NCBI RefSeq assembly: GCF_001584185.1
Contig: NZ_CP013234.1
Coordinates: 5,084,001-5,148,000 of the forward strand
From: Collimonas pratensis
GTDB taxonomy: Bacteria; Pseudomonadota; Gammaproteobacteria; Burkholderiales; Burkholderiaceae_D
Length of the DNA stretch: 64,000 nucleotides
Direction of reading: 5' to 3'
In this document: in pieces, positions 1 to 9,159 of the stretch
Numbering within the stretch: position 1 is the first letter of the stretch
Layout of the letters: every line of letters starts with the position of its first letter
The notes under the pieces: model-generated
The model's input: the letters and a program-made list of their open reading frames with translations, nothing else
The model's database searches: none
Told to the model about the DNA's origin: nothing
Position numbers and translations under genes: made by a program

Positions 1-96
1 ATTCATGGCGGTATCGAAAGCTCAGGTGAGTTGCAGCGGGAAAGGCGTCATTTTATCGCGATTGCCGCCGCACGCGGGTTATTCTCGATGTGTACT

Positions 97-1218
97 TTAG
101 AGCTCGTCTTCGGCTGCCGTGCTGGAGCTGTGCAGATGCTGGGTAGCGTAATGGATAAGTTCGTCCAGCCCGCGGCCATCGGCGCCATAGGTAGCCACCC
201 CGACCGACAGCGCCAGCCGGATCGACCAGTTTTCGATATTTACCGGATGATTCTTGAAATGGCTGAGAAAGACCGCGGCCAGGTTTTCGGCATCCACGGT
301 GTCGGTCGCCGGCAACACATATAGGAATTCCGTCGCATTCCAGCGGCCGCCGCTGTCGCTCTTGCGCAACTGGCCGCCGGTATCCTTGGCGAAGGCCGCC
401 AGGATATTGTCGGCCACGGCCCAGCCATAGAGATCGTTAATCTTGTGAAATTCATCCAGCTGGCAATACAGGATGGACAGCGGCGACTCATCGGTCGCCG
501 TGGCGGCTACGGCTTCCTCATAGACATGGACGATACGGCGCCGCGTCAGCAAGCCGGTCAGCGAATCGATCTGGGCCTGCCGTGTCAGCAGGTGCGACAG
601 GTTGGACTGCTTCCAGATCACCTCGCAGACATGGCCGAAAGCCTGGAACGAAGCGTGCCCGGTATTGGAGAAATAGTCCTGGCTATCGGCGTAAAACACC
701 ATCATGCCGTGCATGCGGGCTTTCTCCGAGCGCAGCGGTATCGCCAGCGCCGCCTTGACGGAACAGTTTTCCGGGTGGGCTTGCCACGGTGCAAACAGGG
801 CCTGGAAATCGCTGTCGTGCCCGGCTTCCCAATCGGCCTCTTGGGCAAACGGCGCGACATAGTCAAAACAGTCCTTGGACAGCTGCCAGTGATCCGATTC
901 GCTGAGTGCTTTGCCGACGATCGCGGCCGGCTTGATCGCCGCTTCCGAGTCGTCCTGGCAAAAACCGACCCACACCAGCCGGATATGCGGGCTGGCTGGC
1001 AAGATCATCTGACACAGGCGCTTGACGCTTTCGCGGCCGCTGTAGGCCTGCGGTAAAGTCTGCAGAAGCTGGTGCAAGACGCTGACCAGCGCCAGTTGCT
1101 CTTCATTCAGAGCTGAGACGGAAGACGCCGCGGCTGCCGTTTTCCCCGCGGCCGATTCCAGCGTTGACTCGGGGTCAGCAGCACGCTGCGCCCAAGAGGG
1201 GAAGAGATTAAGTTTCAT
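97..1218 (-). CDS. GAF-like sensor with degenerate GGDEF domain
   Basis: A 373-residue protein. The N-terminal part (about residues 45-205) looks like a GAF-type sensory region. The C-terminal part (about 215-370) is a GGDEF fold, shown by DSLTGLLTRRR near residue 218 and the FHKINDLYG stretch near 257-265. The family makes cyclic di-GMP from two GTP. Here the signature GG[DE]EF reads NATEF (294-298), and the first metal-binding Asp of the usual D-x-D-x-F-K motif is Gln253. It is therefore probably not an active cyclase; it may bind nucleotide or act as a scaffold (inference). No signal peptide or membrane segment is seen, so it should be cytoplasmic. It stands alone, upstream of the phosphatase gene on the same strand. 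Confidence 0.85.
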   Translation of the reverse strand: MKLNLFPSWAQRAADPESTLESAAGKTAAAASSVSALNEEQLALVSVLHQLLQTLPQAYSGRESVKRLCQMILPASPHIRLVWVGFCQDDSEAAIKPAAIVGKALSESDHWQLSKDCFDYVAPFAQEADWEAGHDSDFQALFAPWQAHPENCSVKAALAIPLRSEKARMHGMMVFYADSQDYFSNTGHASFQAFGHVCEVIWKQSNLSHLLTRQAQIDSLTGLLTRRRIVHVYEEAVAATATDESPLSILYCQLDEFHKINDLYGWAVADNILAAFAKDTGGQLRKSDSGGRWNATEFLYVLPATDTVDAENLAAVFLSHFKNHPVNIENWSIRLALSVGVATYGADGRGLDELIHYATQHLHSSSTAAEDEL

Positions 1219-1386
1219 GCTGGCAGTCCCACTGTTGTTTTAGTTCTTGTCAGCAAGATTAGCACAGGCACGCTGCCTTTATCACAACTGTTTTGAATGC
1301 AGCTTATACAGATTTATAGCAGTTTTACGATGTTGATCTACGGCAATGAAATGCCGCCGGTAAAGGCTTGGCAGCTTGCCAGCGGG

Positions 1387-2046
1387 TCAGCGATCGATTT
1401 CATCCAGGGTCAGCTCGTCCAGATGGGCGACGTCGGCCCAGCCGTCCACGCGCAAGGGCTGCGCCCAATCCGGATTCCAGCTCAGACGATTGATGCTGGC
1501 GTTGAAAATATCGCAGCTGCGTGGCTGCTCCAGCGGCAACTGGTTGGCGCAGCGGTAGATGCAGTCAAGCACGCCGCCATGCGTGACGATGGCTATGCGC
1601 GCCGGATTGCCGGCGCTTAGTATCGCCAGCAGGGCATGTACCGCCCGTTCGTAAAATTCACGCATGGTTTCCGCCGCATGCACGCCGGCCGGATAGCGAT
1701 AGTCGACGGCGCGCTCCATCAGCGCAGCATAGGCTTCAGGAAAGCGTTCTGCTGCTTCCGGATAGCGCAAGCCTTCCAGCGCGCCGTAGCAACGCTCGCG
1801 CAAGCCGGCGTCAAGCTGCAAGCTCAGCTTGCGGGCCGCTGCCAGCGGCGCCGCGGTTTGCCGGGCGCGCTGCAGATCGCTGCTGAAGATGGCATCGATG
1901 GCGACGCCATCCAGGCTGCGCGCCAACGCCAGTGCCTGGCGTTGGCCGACCTGATTGAGCGGAATGTCGAGATGGCCTTGCAGGCGGCGCTCCAGATTCC
2001 AGTCCGTTTCGCCGTGGCGTATCAATAAGATTTCAGTAGTTGCCAT
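1387..2046 (-). CDS. Histidine phosphatase family protein (phosphoglycerate mutase-like)
   Basis: A 219-residue member of the histidine phosphatase (branch 2,3-bisphosphoglycerate-dependent mutase / phosphatase) superfamily. The RHG motif at residues 10-12 supplies the phosphorylated His11. Arg60 lies in the SSDLQRARQT motif, Glu84 in LRERCYGALEG is the likely general acid, and His156 in THGG completes the pocket. Length and motifs fit GpmB/CobC-like phosphatases; which phosphomonoester it uses cannot be read from sequence. It lies 25 bp downstream of the PEBP gene on the same strand and may be co-transcribed with it and with dtd-tyrS. Confidence 0.9.
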   Translation of the reverse strand: MATTEILLIRHGETDWNLERRLQGHLDIPLNQVGQRQALALARSLDGVAIDAIFSSDLQRARQTAAPLAAARKLSLQLDAGLRERCYGALEGLRYPEAAERFPEAYAALMERAVDYRYPAGVHAAETMREFYERAVHALLAILSAGNPARIAIVTHGGVLDCIYRCANQLPLEQPRSCDIFNASINRLSWNPDWAQPLRVDGWADVAHLDELTLDEIDR

Positions 2047-2071
2047 AAATTTTCTGCAAGGCCCAGCGCTG

Positions 2072-2701
2072 CTATAACGCCGGGTTCAAGGTATAAAGAC
2101 CGATTATCGATTCCTGCGCCAGGATATGGCCGTGCATGGCCGCCTGTACCTGCGCGCCGGTGAATTTGCCGGTCACCGCCAGGCGCGGAATGCTGAGAGC
2201 GTACAAGGTGAAGATGTAGCGATGGACGATTTCATCGTTCCACGGCGGACAAGGGCCGTCGTAGCCGAAATAGTCGCCGCGCATCGCGGCATCGCTGGCG
2301 AACCAAGCGGTGTAGTCATTCAGGCCGTGACGCAAACCCGGGCTGCCCTCGATCTCCGGGCCGGGCTTGCCGCGCGGCGTGACGCCATCGCTGAAGGCGG
2401 CCGCGGCAATCGAGGCGGTGCTTGGCGGCAGGTCCAGCAGCAGCCAATGGAAAAAATCGACACGCGGCAAATCGGCGGCGACTGTCTTGCCTTCCTGGTT
2501 GACATCGTCGCCGCGTGACGGCACGTCGGGATCGTGGCAGATCAGCACCAGCGATTGCGTAGCGGCCGGCAGCTGCTCCCAGGCGAAGTGGGGATTGCGG
2601 TTGGCCGACAAGCTGAGATGCGTTTCCGGATGGCTGACGGCGAAAGCGAATTCGCCAGGGAGATAAGCGCCGTCCTTAAAAGAATTGCTCCAGAGTTTCA
2701 T
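2072..2701 (-). CDS. YbhB/YbcL family PEBP-like protein
   Basis: A 209-residue phosphatidylethanolamine-binding-protein homologue of the bacterial YbhB/YbcL type. Family features seen are the CHDPDVPSR ligand-pocket segment near residues 55-63, the FFHWLLLDLP strand, and the YDGPCPPWND segment with the conserved GPCPP-type motif in the C-terminal half. Bacterial members have no settled biochemical role; inhibition of serine proteases or small-ligand binding has been proposed for relatives. No signal peptide is visible. It is 53 bp from the downstream end of dtd, same strand. Confidence 0.88.
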   Translation of the reverse strand: MKLWSNSFKDGAYLPGEFAFAVSHPETHLSLSANRNPHFAWEQLPAATQSLVLICHDPDVPSRGDDVNQEGKTVAADLPRVDFFHWLLLDLPPSTASIAAAAFSDGVTPRGKPGPEIEGSPGLRHGLNDYTAWFASDAAMRGDYFGYDGPCPPWNDEIVHRYIFTLYALSIPRLAVTGKFTGAQVQAAMHGHILAQESIIGLYTLNPAL

Positions 2702-2754
2702 GGCAAGCTCCCGTGGATAATTTCAGTTCTGCCAGACTACAGCAAATAAAAGCC

Positions 2755-3213
2755 TTACGCTTTGACCAGCGGTGGTTTTACCTGCAGCCAGAAAGTCACC
2801 GGACCGTCATTCGTCAGCGACACTTTCATGTCGGCGCCAAACTGCCCGGTCTGCACCTGCGGGTGCAGGCTGCCTGCCTGGCGCACAAAATAATCGAACA
2901 GGCGGCGGCCGTCTTCCGGCGCCGCTGCCGGCGTGAACGAAGGCCGCGTGCCGGATTGCGTATCGGCCGCCAGCGTGAACTGCGGCACCAGCAGCAAGCC
3001 ACCGCCGATGTCGCTGACGCTGCGGTTCATCTTGCCGGCGTCGTCGCTGAACACGCGGTACGCCAGCAGCTTGGCCAGCAAAGCGTCGGCCTGCTTTTCG
3101 CTGTCGCCACGCTCGGCGCACAGCAGCACCATCAGGCCGGCGCCGATGGCGCCGATGGTCACGCCATCGACCACCACGCTGGCGTGGCTGACCCGCTGCA
3201 GCAAGGCGATCAT
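2755..3213 (-). CDS. dtd: D-aminoacyl-tRNA deacylase
   Basis: A 152-residue DTD that hydrolyses D-aminoacyl-tRNAs (and glycyl-tRNA-Ala), keeping D-amino acids out of translation. The VPQFTLAAD segment is the family SQFTL motif, and [10 protein letters not shown] contains the Gly-Pro motif that enforces chirality. Length is typical. The start codon overlaps the 3' end of tyrS by 4 bases, so the two are very likely translationally coupled; D-Tyr-tRNA is a classical DTD substrate, which makes the pairing functionally sensible. Confidence 0.95.
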   Translation of the reverse strand: MIALLQRVSHASVVVDGVTIGAIGAGLMVLLCAERGDSEKQADALLAKLLAYRVFSDDAGKMNRSVSDIGGGLLLVPQFTLAADTQSGTRPSFTPAAAPEDGRRLFDYFVRQAGSLHPQVQTGQFGADMKVSLTNDGPVTFWLQVKPPLVKA

Positions 3214-4481
3214 GCGGTCAGGGTAACGCGGGCGAACTTGCGCTTGCCGACCTGTATCACGAAAGTTGCCGCATCGACCTTCAAACCTTTGTCGCTGATC
3301 ACCGCACCATCAATCCGCACCCCGCCCTGCTCCACCATGCGCAAGGCTTCGGAGGTGGACGGACAGAGATTGGCTTGCTTGAGCAACTGGCCAATGCCGA
3401 GCGGCGCACCGCTCAAGGTCAGCTCAGGAATGTCGTCCGGAATCCCGCCCTTGGCGCGGTTATTGAAATCGCTCAAGGCGTCTTCCGCCGCTTGCTGATT
3501 ATGGAAGCGCGCCACGATTTCCTGCGCCAGCGCCACCTTTATGTCGCGCGGGTTCTGGCCGCCCTCGACCTGCGTCTTGTAGGCGGCGATCTGCGCCAGC
3601 GACTTGAACGACAGCAGCTCGTAGTAGCGCCACATCATGACGTCCGAAATGCTCATCACCTTGGCGAACATGGTGTTGGCCGGCTCGGTGATGCCGATGT
3701 AGTTGCCCTTGGACTTGGACATCTTCTCGATGCCGTCCAGGCCTTCCAGCAGCGGCATGGTCAAGATGCATTGCGGCTCCTGGCCGTAATCCTTTTGCAG
3801 CTCGCGCCCCACCAGCAAATTGAATTTCTGGTCAGTGCCGCCCAGCTCCAGGTCGGATTCCAGCGCTACCGAATCGTAGCCCTGCATCAGCGGGTACAGC
3901 AGTTCGTGCACCGAGATCGGCGTGCCGGCCTTGTAGCGCTTGGTGAAATCCTCGCGTTCCAGGATGCGCGCCACCGTGTATTTGGCCGACAGCTGGATCA
4001 TGCCGCGCGCGCCGAGCTTGTCCGACCATTCCGAGTTGTAGCGGATTTCGGTGCGGGCCGGATCCAGCACCAGGCTGGCCTGGGCAAAATAAGTCTTGGC
4101 GTTTTCTTCGATCTGTTCGCGCGTCAGCGGCGGCCGCGTGATGTTGCGGCCGGAAGGATCGCCGATCATCGAAGTGAAGTCGCCGATCAGGAAAATCACG
4201 TTGTGGCCGAGGTCCTGCAGCTGGCGCATCTTGTTCAGCACCACGGTGTGGCCGAGGTGCAGATCGGGTGCGGTCGGGTCCAGGCCGAGCTTGATGCGGA
4301 GCGGTTTGCCGCTTTGTTCGGAACGCTGCAGCTTGCGCGCAAAATCGCTCTCGATCAGCAGTTCGTCGACGCCGCGCTTGGTGATCGCCAGCGCTTCCAG
4401 GGTGCGGTCCGACAGCGCCGGCAGGATGTTTTCAGCAGCAGCGCCTGCTTGCGGTGATGCGTTTTGAGAATCGTGAGCCAT
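3210..4481 (-). CDS. tyrS: Tyrosyl-tRNA synthetase
   Basis: A 423-residue class I aminoacyl-tRNA synthetase that attaches tyrosine to tRNA-Tyr in the cytoplasm. The HIGH motif reads HLGH at 75-78 and KMSKS is at 253-257. [10 protein letters not shown] near 212-221 is the tyrosine-site segment, and the last 65 residues form an S4-type RNA-binding domain. The N-terminal 30 residues are a variable extension; the ATG at 4481 is the first in frame. It is the first gene of a tyrS-dtd pair and is divergent from the M23 peptidase gene. Confidence 0.97.
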   Translation of the reverse strand: MAHDSQNASPQAGAAAENILPALSDRTLEALAITKRGVDELLIESDFARKLQRSEQSGKPLRIKLGLDPTAPDLHLGHTVVLNKMRQLQDLGHNVIFLIGDFTSMIGDPSGRNITRPPLTREQIEENAKTYFAQASLVLDPARTEIRYNSEWSDKLGARGMIQLSAKYTVARILEREDFTKRYKAGTPISVHELLYPLMQGYDSVALESDLELGGTDQKFNLLVGRELQKDYGQEPQCILTMPLLEGLDGIEKMSKSKGNYIGITEPANTMFAKVMSISDVMMWRYYELLSFKSLAQIAAYKTQVEGGQNPRDIKVALAQEIVARFHNQQAAEDALSDFNNRAKGGIPDDIPELTLSGAPLGIGQLLKQANLCPSTSEALRMVEQGGVRIDGAVISDKGLKVDAATFVIQVGKRKFARVTLTA

Positions 4482-4598
4482 AGGAAATAAAAATCCAGCG
4501 AAAATGAAATCTAAAAATGCTAAAAAGAGTAGCGCTTGTGCTGCCTGGACCGGAAATGCGGGGACTACAGACGGTTACGATAAATCAGACTAGTCCTA

Positions 4599-4627
4599 CA
4601 TTTCACCGGGATGGGCTAGGGTATAAT
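4599..4627 (+). promoter_or_regulatory. Putative promoter of the M23 peptidase gene
   Basis: A perfect -10 box TATAAT lies at 4622-4627, 87 bases before the M23 peptidase start. The -35 region around 4599-4606 (TTTCAC nearby) is weak. The call rests mainly on the -10 box and the divergent gene layout. Confidence 0.4.
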
Positions 4628-4713
4628 CCCTGATCCTTTTAATCCCGCCGCAAGTCGTTCAATCAAACAACAACACAAGAATCGGTAGCAAACGGCAAAT
4701 TTTAACGTATTGC

Positions 4714-6129
4714 ATGTCTCTCAAAGATAAAATCATCAACTTGCGGTCCAGTATCAAGCCGTTTTTCCAGCAGATACCCGTCCTGTTTACTGATTCTTCA
4801 CGTAAAACCCGTATAGTCTCCGCTTCCGCCGTGCTGTTGACTCTGGTCGCCTTCGGCGCGGCCGGTGTTGCTCCGCTGCCAACTGATCCTGACGATGTGC
4901 CGGTTCGGGCGATTTCCGCTGAACTGGAATTGCCCAGTTTGAGTGAGCAGATTGCCAAGCTTGAAGCCCAGCAACAATTGTACGTTGCGGAAGACAAGAT
5001 GCGCGCCGGCGATACCCTGGCGGCCTTGCTGACACGGCTGGGCGTGGACGACGATGAGGCCGCCGGTTTCATCAAGTCCGACAGCAGCGCGCGCGCCATG
5101 CTGCGCCTCAAGCCGGGCACCGCCGTACAAGCGCAAACCAGCAATGACGGCCAATTGCAGATGCTGCGCGCCACCATGGCCGACGGCCGCGACAACTCGC
5201 CCAAGAACCTGCTGATCCGACGCGACGGCGACAAATTCAGCGTTGCCGAAGAAACACCGACGGTTGAACGGCGCGTCGAAATGCATACCGGCGTGATTCG
5301 CTCCTCGCTGTTCGCCGCCACCGATGCGGCAGATATTCCGGACAGCGTGGCGTCGCAGATTGTCGCCATGTTCGGCACCAATATCAATTTTGCCTCCGAC
5401 CTGAAGCGTGGCGACCATTTCAATGTCGCTTATGAAACATTCTGGCAAGACGGCCAGTTCCTGCGCGCCGGCCGCATCCTGGCGGGCGAATTCGTCAACG
5501 GCGGCAAACCGTTCCAGGCAGTCTGGTTCGACGATCCTGACAGCAGCGGCCAGGGCGGCTATTACGGTTTCGACGGCAAGTCGCTGAAAAAGGCCTTCCT
5601 GAAATCACCGCTGACCTTTACCCGCATTTCATCCGGCTTCTCGATGCGCATCCACCCCATCCTCGGCAAGTGGAAAAAGCACACCGGCGTCGATTTCGCT
5701 GCGGCCATGGGTACGCCGATCCACGCTACCGCCGACGGCGTGATCGACTTCGCCGGCGTCGAGAGCGGCTACGGCAATGTGGTCATCATCAAGCACGACA
5801 GCAAGTATTCCACGGTGTACGCTCACATGAGCCGCTTCGCGCCGACCTCGCGCAAAGGCAGCAAAGTCAGCCAGGGCGACGTCATCGGCTATGTCGGCAT
5901 GACCGGCTGGGCCACCGGCCCGCATCTGCACTATGAGTTCCGCGTCGCCAACGAGCCGCGCGACCCGCTCTCGGTGGTGGTGCCTACCGCCAGCCCGCTG
6001 GCAGGCGCCGAGCTGCAGCGTTTCAAGACGGTGGCGGCGGATATCACCCATCGCTTCAACCTGCTGAGCGGCAGCGAAGCACCAGCGGCAAAACCGGCAG
6101 CACCGACCACCAAGCTGGCATCAAAGTAA
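4714..6129 (+). CDS. M23 family murein endopeptidase (membrane-anchored)
   Basis: A 471-residue cell-wall peptidase. An uncleaved signal anchor lies about residues 32-53, followed by a periplasmic OapA/LysM-like region (about 85-190) and a lysostaphin-type M23 domain (about 305-420). Zinc and catalytic residues are visible: H323-TGVD-327, and HLH at 404-406 within GPHLHYEF. It probably cleaves peptide cross-links in peptidoglycan on the periplasmic side, allowing sacculus growth (family knowledge). It is followed directly by anmK, which recycles cell wall sugar, a pairing common in betaproteobacteria. Confidence 0.93.
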   Translation: MSLKDKIINLRSSIKPFFQQIPVLFTDSSRKTRIVSASAVLLTLVAFGAAGVAPLPTDPDDVPVRAISAELELPSLSEQIAKLEAQQQLYVAEDKMRAGDTLAALLTRLGVDDDEAAGFIKSDSSARAMLRLKPGTAVQAQTSNDGQLQMLRATMADGRDNSPKNLLIRRDGDKFSVAEETPTVERRVEMHTGVIRSSLFAATDAADIPDSVASQIVAMFGTNINFASDLKRGDHFNVAYETFWQDGQFLRAGRILAGEFVNGGKPFQAVWFDDPDSSGQGGYYGFDGKSLKKAFLKSPLTFTRISSGFSMRIHPILGKWKKHTGVDFAAAMGTPIHATADGVIDFAGVESGYGNVVIIKHDSKYSTVYAHMSRFAPTSRKGSKVSQGDVIGYVGMTGWATGPHLHYEFRVANEPRDPLSVVVPTASPLAGAELQRFKTVAADITHRFNLLSGSEAPAAKPAAPTTKLASK

Positions 6130-6157
6130 TTTGCACATTAGTACCGGATAAACGTAG

Positions 6158-6205
6158 AACCGTTGTGGGAGCGCTAGTAAAATCAAGCGATCTCACAACG
6201 GTTTT
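6158..6205 (+). terminator. Hairpin with T-run abutting the anmK start
   Basis: Inverted arms AACCGTTGTG...(6158-6171) and CTCACAACGGTT (6192-6203), followed by TTTTATT, read as an intrinsic terminator for the M23 peptidase transcript. It ends only four bases before the anmK ATG and occupies the place where a Shine-Dalgarno sequence would be. A TAAAAT box in the loop (6177-6182) could start a short-leader anmK transcript. Confidence 0.55.
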
Positions 6206-6208
6206 ATT

Positions 6209-7372
6209 ATGTCCACACCAAACTCCCCCAGCAATCTTTACATCGGGCTGATGTCCGGCACCAGCCTGGATGGCGTCGATGGCGTCATCGCCGCCTTTGC
6301 CGCCGCGCCGGAACAGCAGGCGGTCGCCACCCTGGCCTCGGCCTACGTGCCGTTTTCCGCCGGCTTGCGCGCCGAGCTGATGGCCCTGCAAAGCGCCGGC
6401 CAGGATGAAATCGAACGTGAAGCGCTGGTGGCCAATACCCTGGCCGCCCACTACGCCGCCTGCGTCGAACGCTTGCTGGCCGACGCCGACCTGAAGCCTG
6501 GACAGATTCGCGCCATTGGCGTCCACGGCCAGACCATCCGCCATCGCCCCGAGCTCGGCTTTACGCGCCAGGCCAACAATCCGTCGCTGCTGGCGGAGCT
6601 GACCGGCATCGACGTCATCGCCGATTTCCGCAGCCGCGACGTCGCCGCCGGCGGCCAGGGCGCGCCGCTGGTCCCGGCCTTTCACCAGGCGGTGTTCGCC
6701 GATCCGGCGCAAACCCGGGTAGTGGTGAATATCGGCGGCATCGGCAACATCAGCGTCTTGCATGGCCAGGCGGCTGAGAGCGAGGAGCGCGATGTGATCG
6801 GCTTCGATACCGGACCGGGCAATGTGCTGATGGATTTGTGGATCAAGCGCCATCTGGACAAGGATTACGATAAAGACGGTAATTGGGCCGCCAGCGGCCA
6901 GCCTTCGGCCGCCTTGCTGGCGCACATGCGCAAGGAAGAATATTTTGCCGCTGCACCGCCCAAGAGCACCGGCCGCGACCTGTTCCATGCTGCTTGGCTA
7001 GACCAGCAATTAAGTCATACGGCGCCATTGAAGCTGAGCCCGGCCGACGTCCAGGCCACCCTGGCGACGCTGACCGCCACCACGATCGCAGATGCCATTG
7101 TGCGTCACGCGCCCGCAGCAGAAACCGTGTATGTCTGCGGCGGCGGCGCCTATAACCCTTATCTGATGATGCAACTGGCACAGGCTCTGCAAAGCCATGG
7201 ACTGCGGGCACACGTGCAGTCGACCGCAGCGCTGGGGATTGCCCCCAACCATGTCGAGGCAGTGGCGTTCGCCTGGCTGGCGCTGCGCTTCGACCAGCGC
7301 TTGCCCGGCAACCTGCCATTGGTGACTGGCGCGCGCGGTGCGCGCATCTTGGGCGCGCTATACCCGGCCTGA
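6209..7372 (+). CDS. anmK: Anhydro-N-acetylmuramic acid kinase
   Basis: A 387-residue kinase of the ASKHA fold that phosphorylates and opens 1,6-anhydro-MurNAc to MurNAc-6-phosphate in peptidoglycan recycling. The N-terminal MSGTSLDGVD motif (about 15-24), the GVHGQTIRH segment, the GFDTGPGN phosphate motif and the C-terminal VCGGGAYNP motif are all present. Length matches the family. The ATG at 6209 is preceded by a hairpin rather than a clear ribosome-binding site. It is convergent with erpA across a shared terminator. Confidence 0.96.
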   Translation: MSTPNSPSNLYIGLMSGTSLDGVDGVIAAFAAAPEQQAVATLASAYVPFSAGLRAELMALQSAGQDEIEREALVANTLAAHYAACVERLLADADLKPGQIRAIGVHGQTIRHRPELGFTRQANNPSLLAELTGIDVIADFRSRDVAAGGQGAPLVPAFHQAVFADPAQTRVVVNIGGIGNISVLHGQAAESEERDVIGFDTGPGNVLMDLWIKRHLDKDYDKDGNWAASGQPSAALLAHMRKEEYFAAAPPKSTGRDLFHAAWLDQQLSHTAPLKLSPADVQATLATLTATTIADAIVRHAPAAETVYVCGGGAYNPYLMMQLAQALQSHGLRAHVQSTAALGIAPNHVEAVAFAWLALRFDQRLPGNLPLVTGARGARILGALYPA

Positions 7373-7401
7373 CGAAACCGGCTCCGGCTTCAAAACGACA
7401 T

Positions 7402-7442
7402 AAAAAAAGACGCTCGGGGATAATTCCCCAGCGTCTTTTTTA
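7402..7442. terminator. Bidirectional intrinsic terminator between anmK and erpA
   Basis: A-rich flank plus GACGCTCGGGGA at 7409-7420 pairs with TCCCCAGCGTC at 7425-7435, with T-run on the right and A-run on the left. It can end both anmK (plus) and erpA (minus) transcripts. Confidence 0.85.
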
Positions 7443-7485
7443 CTACCGTGTCCTGCTCAGGCCGGTTCAGAACCGGCCGGGTGCA

Positions 7486-7848
7486 TCAGGCCGAGAACGA
7501 AGAACCGCAACCGCAAGTGGTGGTCGCGTTCGGGTTCTTGATCACGAATTGCGCGCCTTCCAGGTCGTCCTTGTAATCGATTTCGGCGCCGACCAGGTAC
7601 TGGTAGCTCATCGAGTCGATCAGCAGCTGCACGCCGTTCTTGCTCATGGTGGTGTCGTCTTCATTGACGATTTCATCAAAAGTGAAACCGTACTGGAAAC
7701 CGGAACAGCCGCCACCCTGCACGAATACGCGCAATTTCAGGTCGGGATTGCCTTCTTCTTCGATCAGTTGCGCAACTTTGGCGGCGGCGCTATCGGTAAA
7801 CACGATAGGGGATGCGACTACATCTTGGATTTCAGCGACAGCATTCAT
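7486..7848 (-). CDS. erpA: Iron-sulfur cluster insertion protein ErpA
   Basis: A 120-residue A-type carrier that passes Fe-S clusters to apo-enzymes. The three ligand cysteines are present as C48 in GGGCSGFQY and C112/C114 in the C-terminal CGCGSSF motif. I chose the ATG at 7848 because a good AGGAG site lies just upstream; an in-frame start 30 bases earlier would add a non-conserved extension. A TATAAT box at 7885-7890 (minus) may be its own promoter. Confidence 0.96.
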   Translation of the reverse strand: MNAVAEIQDVVASPIVFTDSAAAKVAQLIEEEGNPDLKLRVFVQGGGCSGFQYGFTFDEIVNEDDTTMSKNGVQLLIDSMSYQYLVGAEIDYKDDLEGAQFVIKNPNATTTCGCGSSFSA

Positions 7849-7951
7849 TTTTGGCTCCTGCGGGGGGGATACATACAATACTGCATTATAGGCGCTTGCC
7901 TGGATTCATGCAGGCAAAGCCCGAAACCGGGTGCGCTTCTCTGCACACTAC

Positions 7952-8347
7952 TCAGGCAGATTGCGTCATGGCAAGTTTTAGCACCGGTTCGATCACGTTC
8001 TGTTCATGGGTCAGCTTGCCGCTTACCAGCGCGCCGCTATGCATTTCCAGCGCCTTGTAATTGACATCGCCAGTTATGCGGGCTTTCGGCTGCAATTCAA
8101 GCAGTTCCGACGAGAAAACGTTGCCGCTGATTTCGCCGTTGACCACCAGATGCGCGACCCGCACTTCGCCCTCCACCTTGGCGCTCTCGGAAATCACCAG
8201 CACGCTGGCCTGGCCGATTTCAGCCACCACATTGCCCTTGACATGGCCGTCGATGCGCAGACCGCCCTTGAAGTGGACATCGCCCTGGATGCTGGTCGAC
8301 GAACCGATCAGGCTGTCGATGGTGCTCTTTGCTTTGCGGTTGAACAT
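7952..8347 (-). CDS. Bactofilin family cytoskeletal protein
   Basis: A 131-residue bactofilin. The central part (about residues 15-110) shows the short repeating hydrophobic pattern of the family's beta-helix, for example IQGDVHFKGGLRIDGHVKGNV and VEGEVRVAHLVVNGEISGNV-like units. Bactofilins polymerise without nucleotide and recruit cell-wall or polar factors. It lies 13 bp after the coiled-coil membrane protein gene on the same strand and is probably in one operon with it. Confidence 0.93.
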   Translation of the reverse strand: MFNRKAKSTIDSLIGSSTSIQGDVHFKGGLRIDGHVKGNVVAEIGQASVLVISESAKVEGEVRVAHLVVNGEISGNVFSSELLELQPKARITGDVNYKALEMHSGALVSGKLTHEQNVIEPVLKLAMTQSA

Positions 8348-8360
8348 GATGTTTCCTTTT

Positions 8361-9095
8361 TTACAAATTAGTGGTTTGCTGCGCCCGCATCTGGCCTTTG
8401 TCCATGACCTTGGCTTGAATCGCCTTGACCACTGCGCCTTCCGGCAAAGTCAGTTCGGCCTCGACCCGCTGGTAATACTTGAAATCCAACTTGTAGGCAG
8501 CCTTGTCTGCCGCCGTCGCGCCGGCGCCCGGGAAAGTCAGCACCGTACTTTTCCCCGCCACCGTCGCCGTCACCAGCAATTGCATTTCGCCGGTGAAATT
8601 AGGCGCTTTGCCGCCCTGCATAATCAGCATCCGATAACGCAGCTGCGTCGGCGTCTGCAATTCCGCGGTCAGGCGCTGAATGGTAATGCCTTGGTTGCCG
8701 GTCGCATTCGGCAGCAAACCCTCAAAAAACGCCAGGTCCTCTTTCAGCTTGGCGTTTTCGGCTTCCAGCACCTTGATCTGGTGACCCAGTTGTTCTTGCG
8801 CCGCCTTCTCGATATTCATCCGGCTTTCGGCGGCGTTGACGGTGGTCGAAAAGCGGTCGCGCTCCGCCGTCAGGCTGCTCACCTTTTCATTCAGGTCGGC
8901 CAGCTGCTGCTTGCTGATGCCCGGACTGTGGCCGGTAAAATCGCGGCCCAGATCGTACATCCACATGGCGATGGCGCCGCCGAAACCGAGCACCACGATC
9001 AGGAAAAGCGCCTTCAGCGGCCACGGAAAATGGCTTTTCACGGTCATTTTCGGCGCCGAAATCGACATGCGCCGAACCCACAGCTTGTACTTCAT
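8361..9095 (-). CDS. Coiled-coil inner-membrane protein (DUF6776-like)
   Basis: A 244-residue protein with one N-terminal membrane segment (about 26-48), then a coiled coil (about 62-125, heptad-rich), then a beta-rich C-terminal region (about 130-235). It resembles an uncharacterised betaproteobacterial family (DUF6776-like) found next to bactofilin. The function is unknown; topology predicts a periplasmic coiled coil. Its operon position immediately upstream of bactofilin suggests a partner that links the cytoskeleton to the envelope (inference). Confidence 0.8.
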   Translation of the reverse strand: MKYKLWVRRMSISAPKMTVKSHFPWPLKALFLIVVLGFGGAIAMWMYDLGRDFTGHSPGISKQQLADLNEKVSSLTAERDRFSTTVNAAESRMNIEKAAQEQLGHQIKVLEAENAKLKEDLAFFEGLLPNATGNQGITIQRLTAELQTPTQLRYRMLIMQGGKAPNFTGEMQLLVTATVAGKSTVLTFPGAGATAADKAAYKLDFKYYQRVEAELTLPEGAVVKAIQAKVMDKGQMRAQQTTNL

Positions 9096-9159
9096 CGCGG
9101 CTGGTTCCGTCGCACACCCACAGTCGCCGGCGTGGCGGCCAGCCCCGATAGCGCAAGCA

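Noticed and set aside
445..1056. Long plus-strand open frame opposite the GGDEF gene
   Set aside because: Antisense shadow of a well-supported gene in GC-rich DNA; no domain, no ribosome-binding site.
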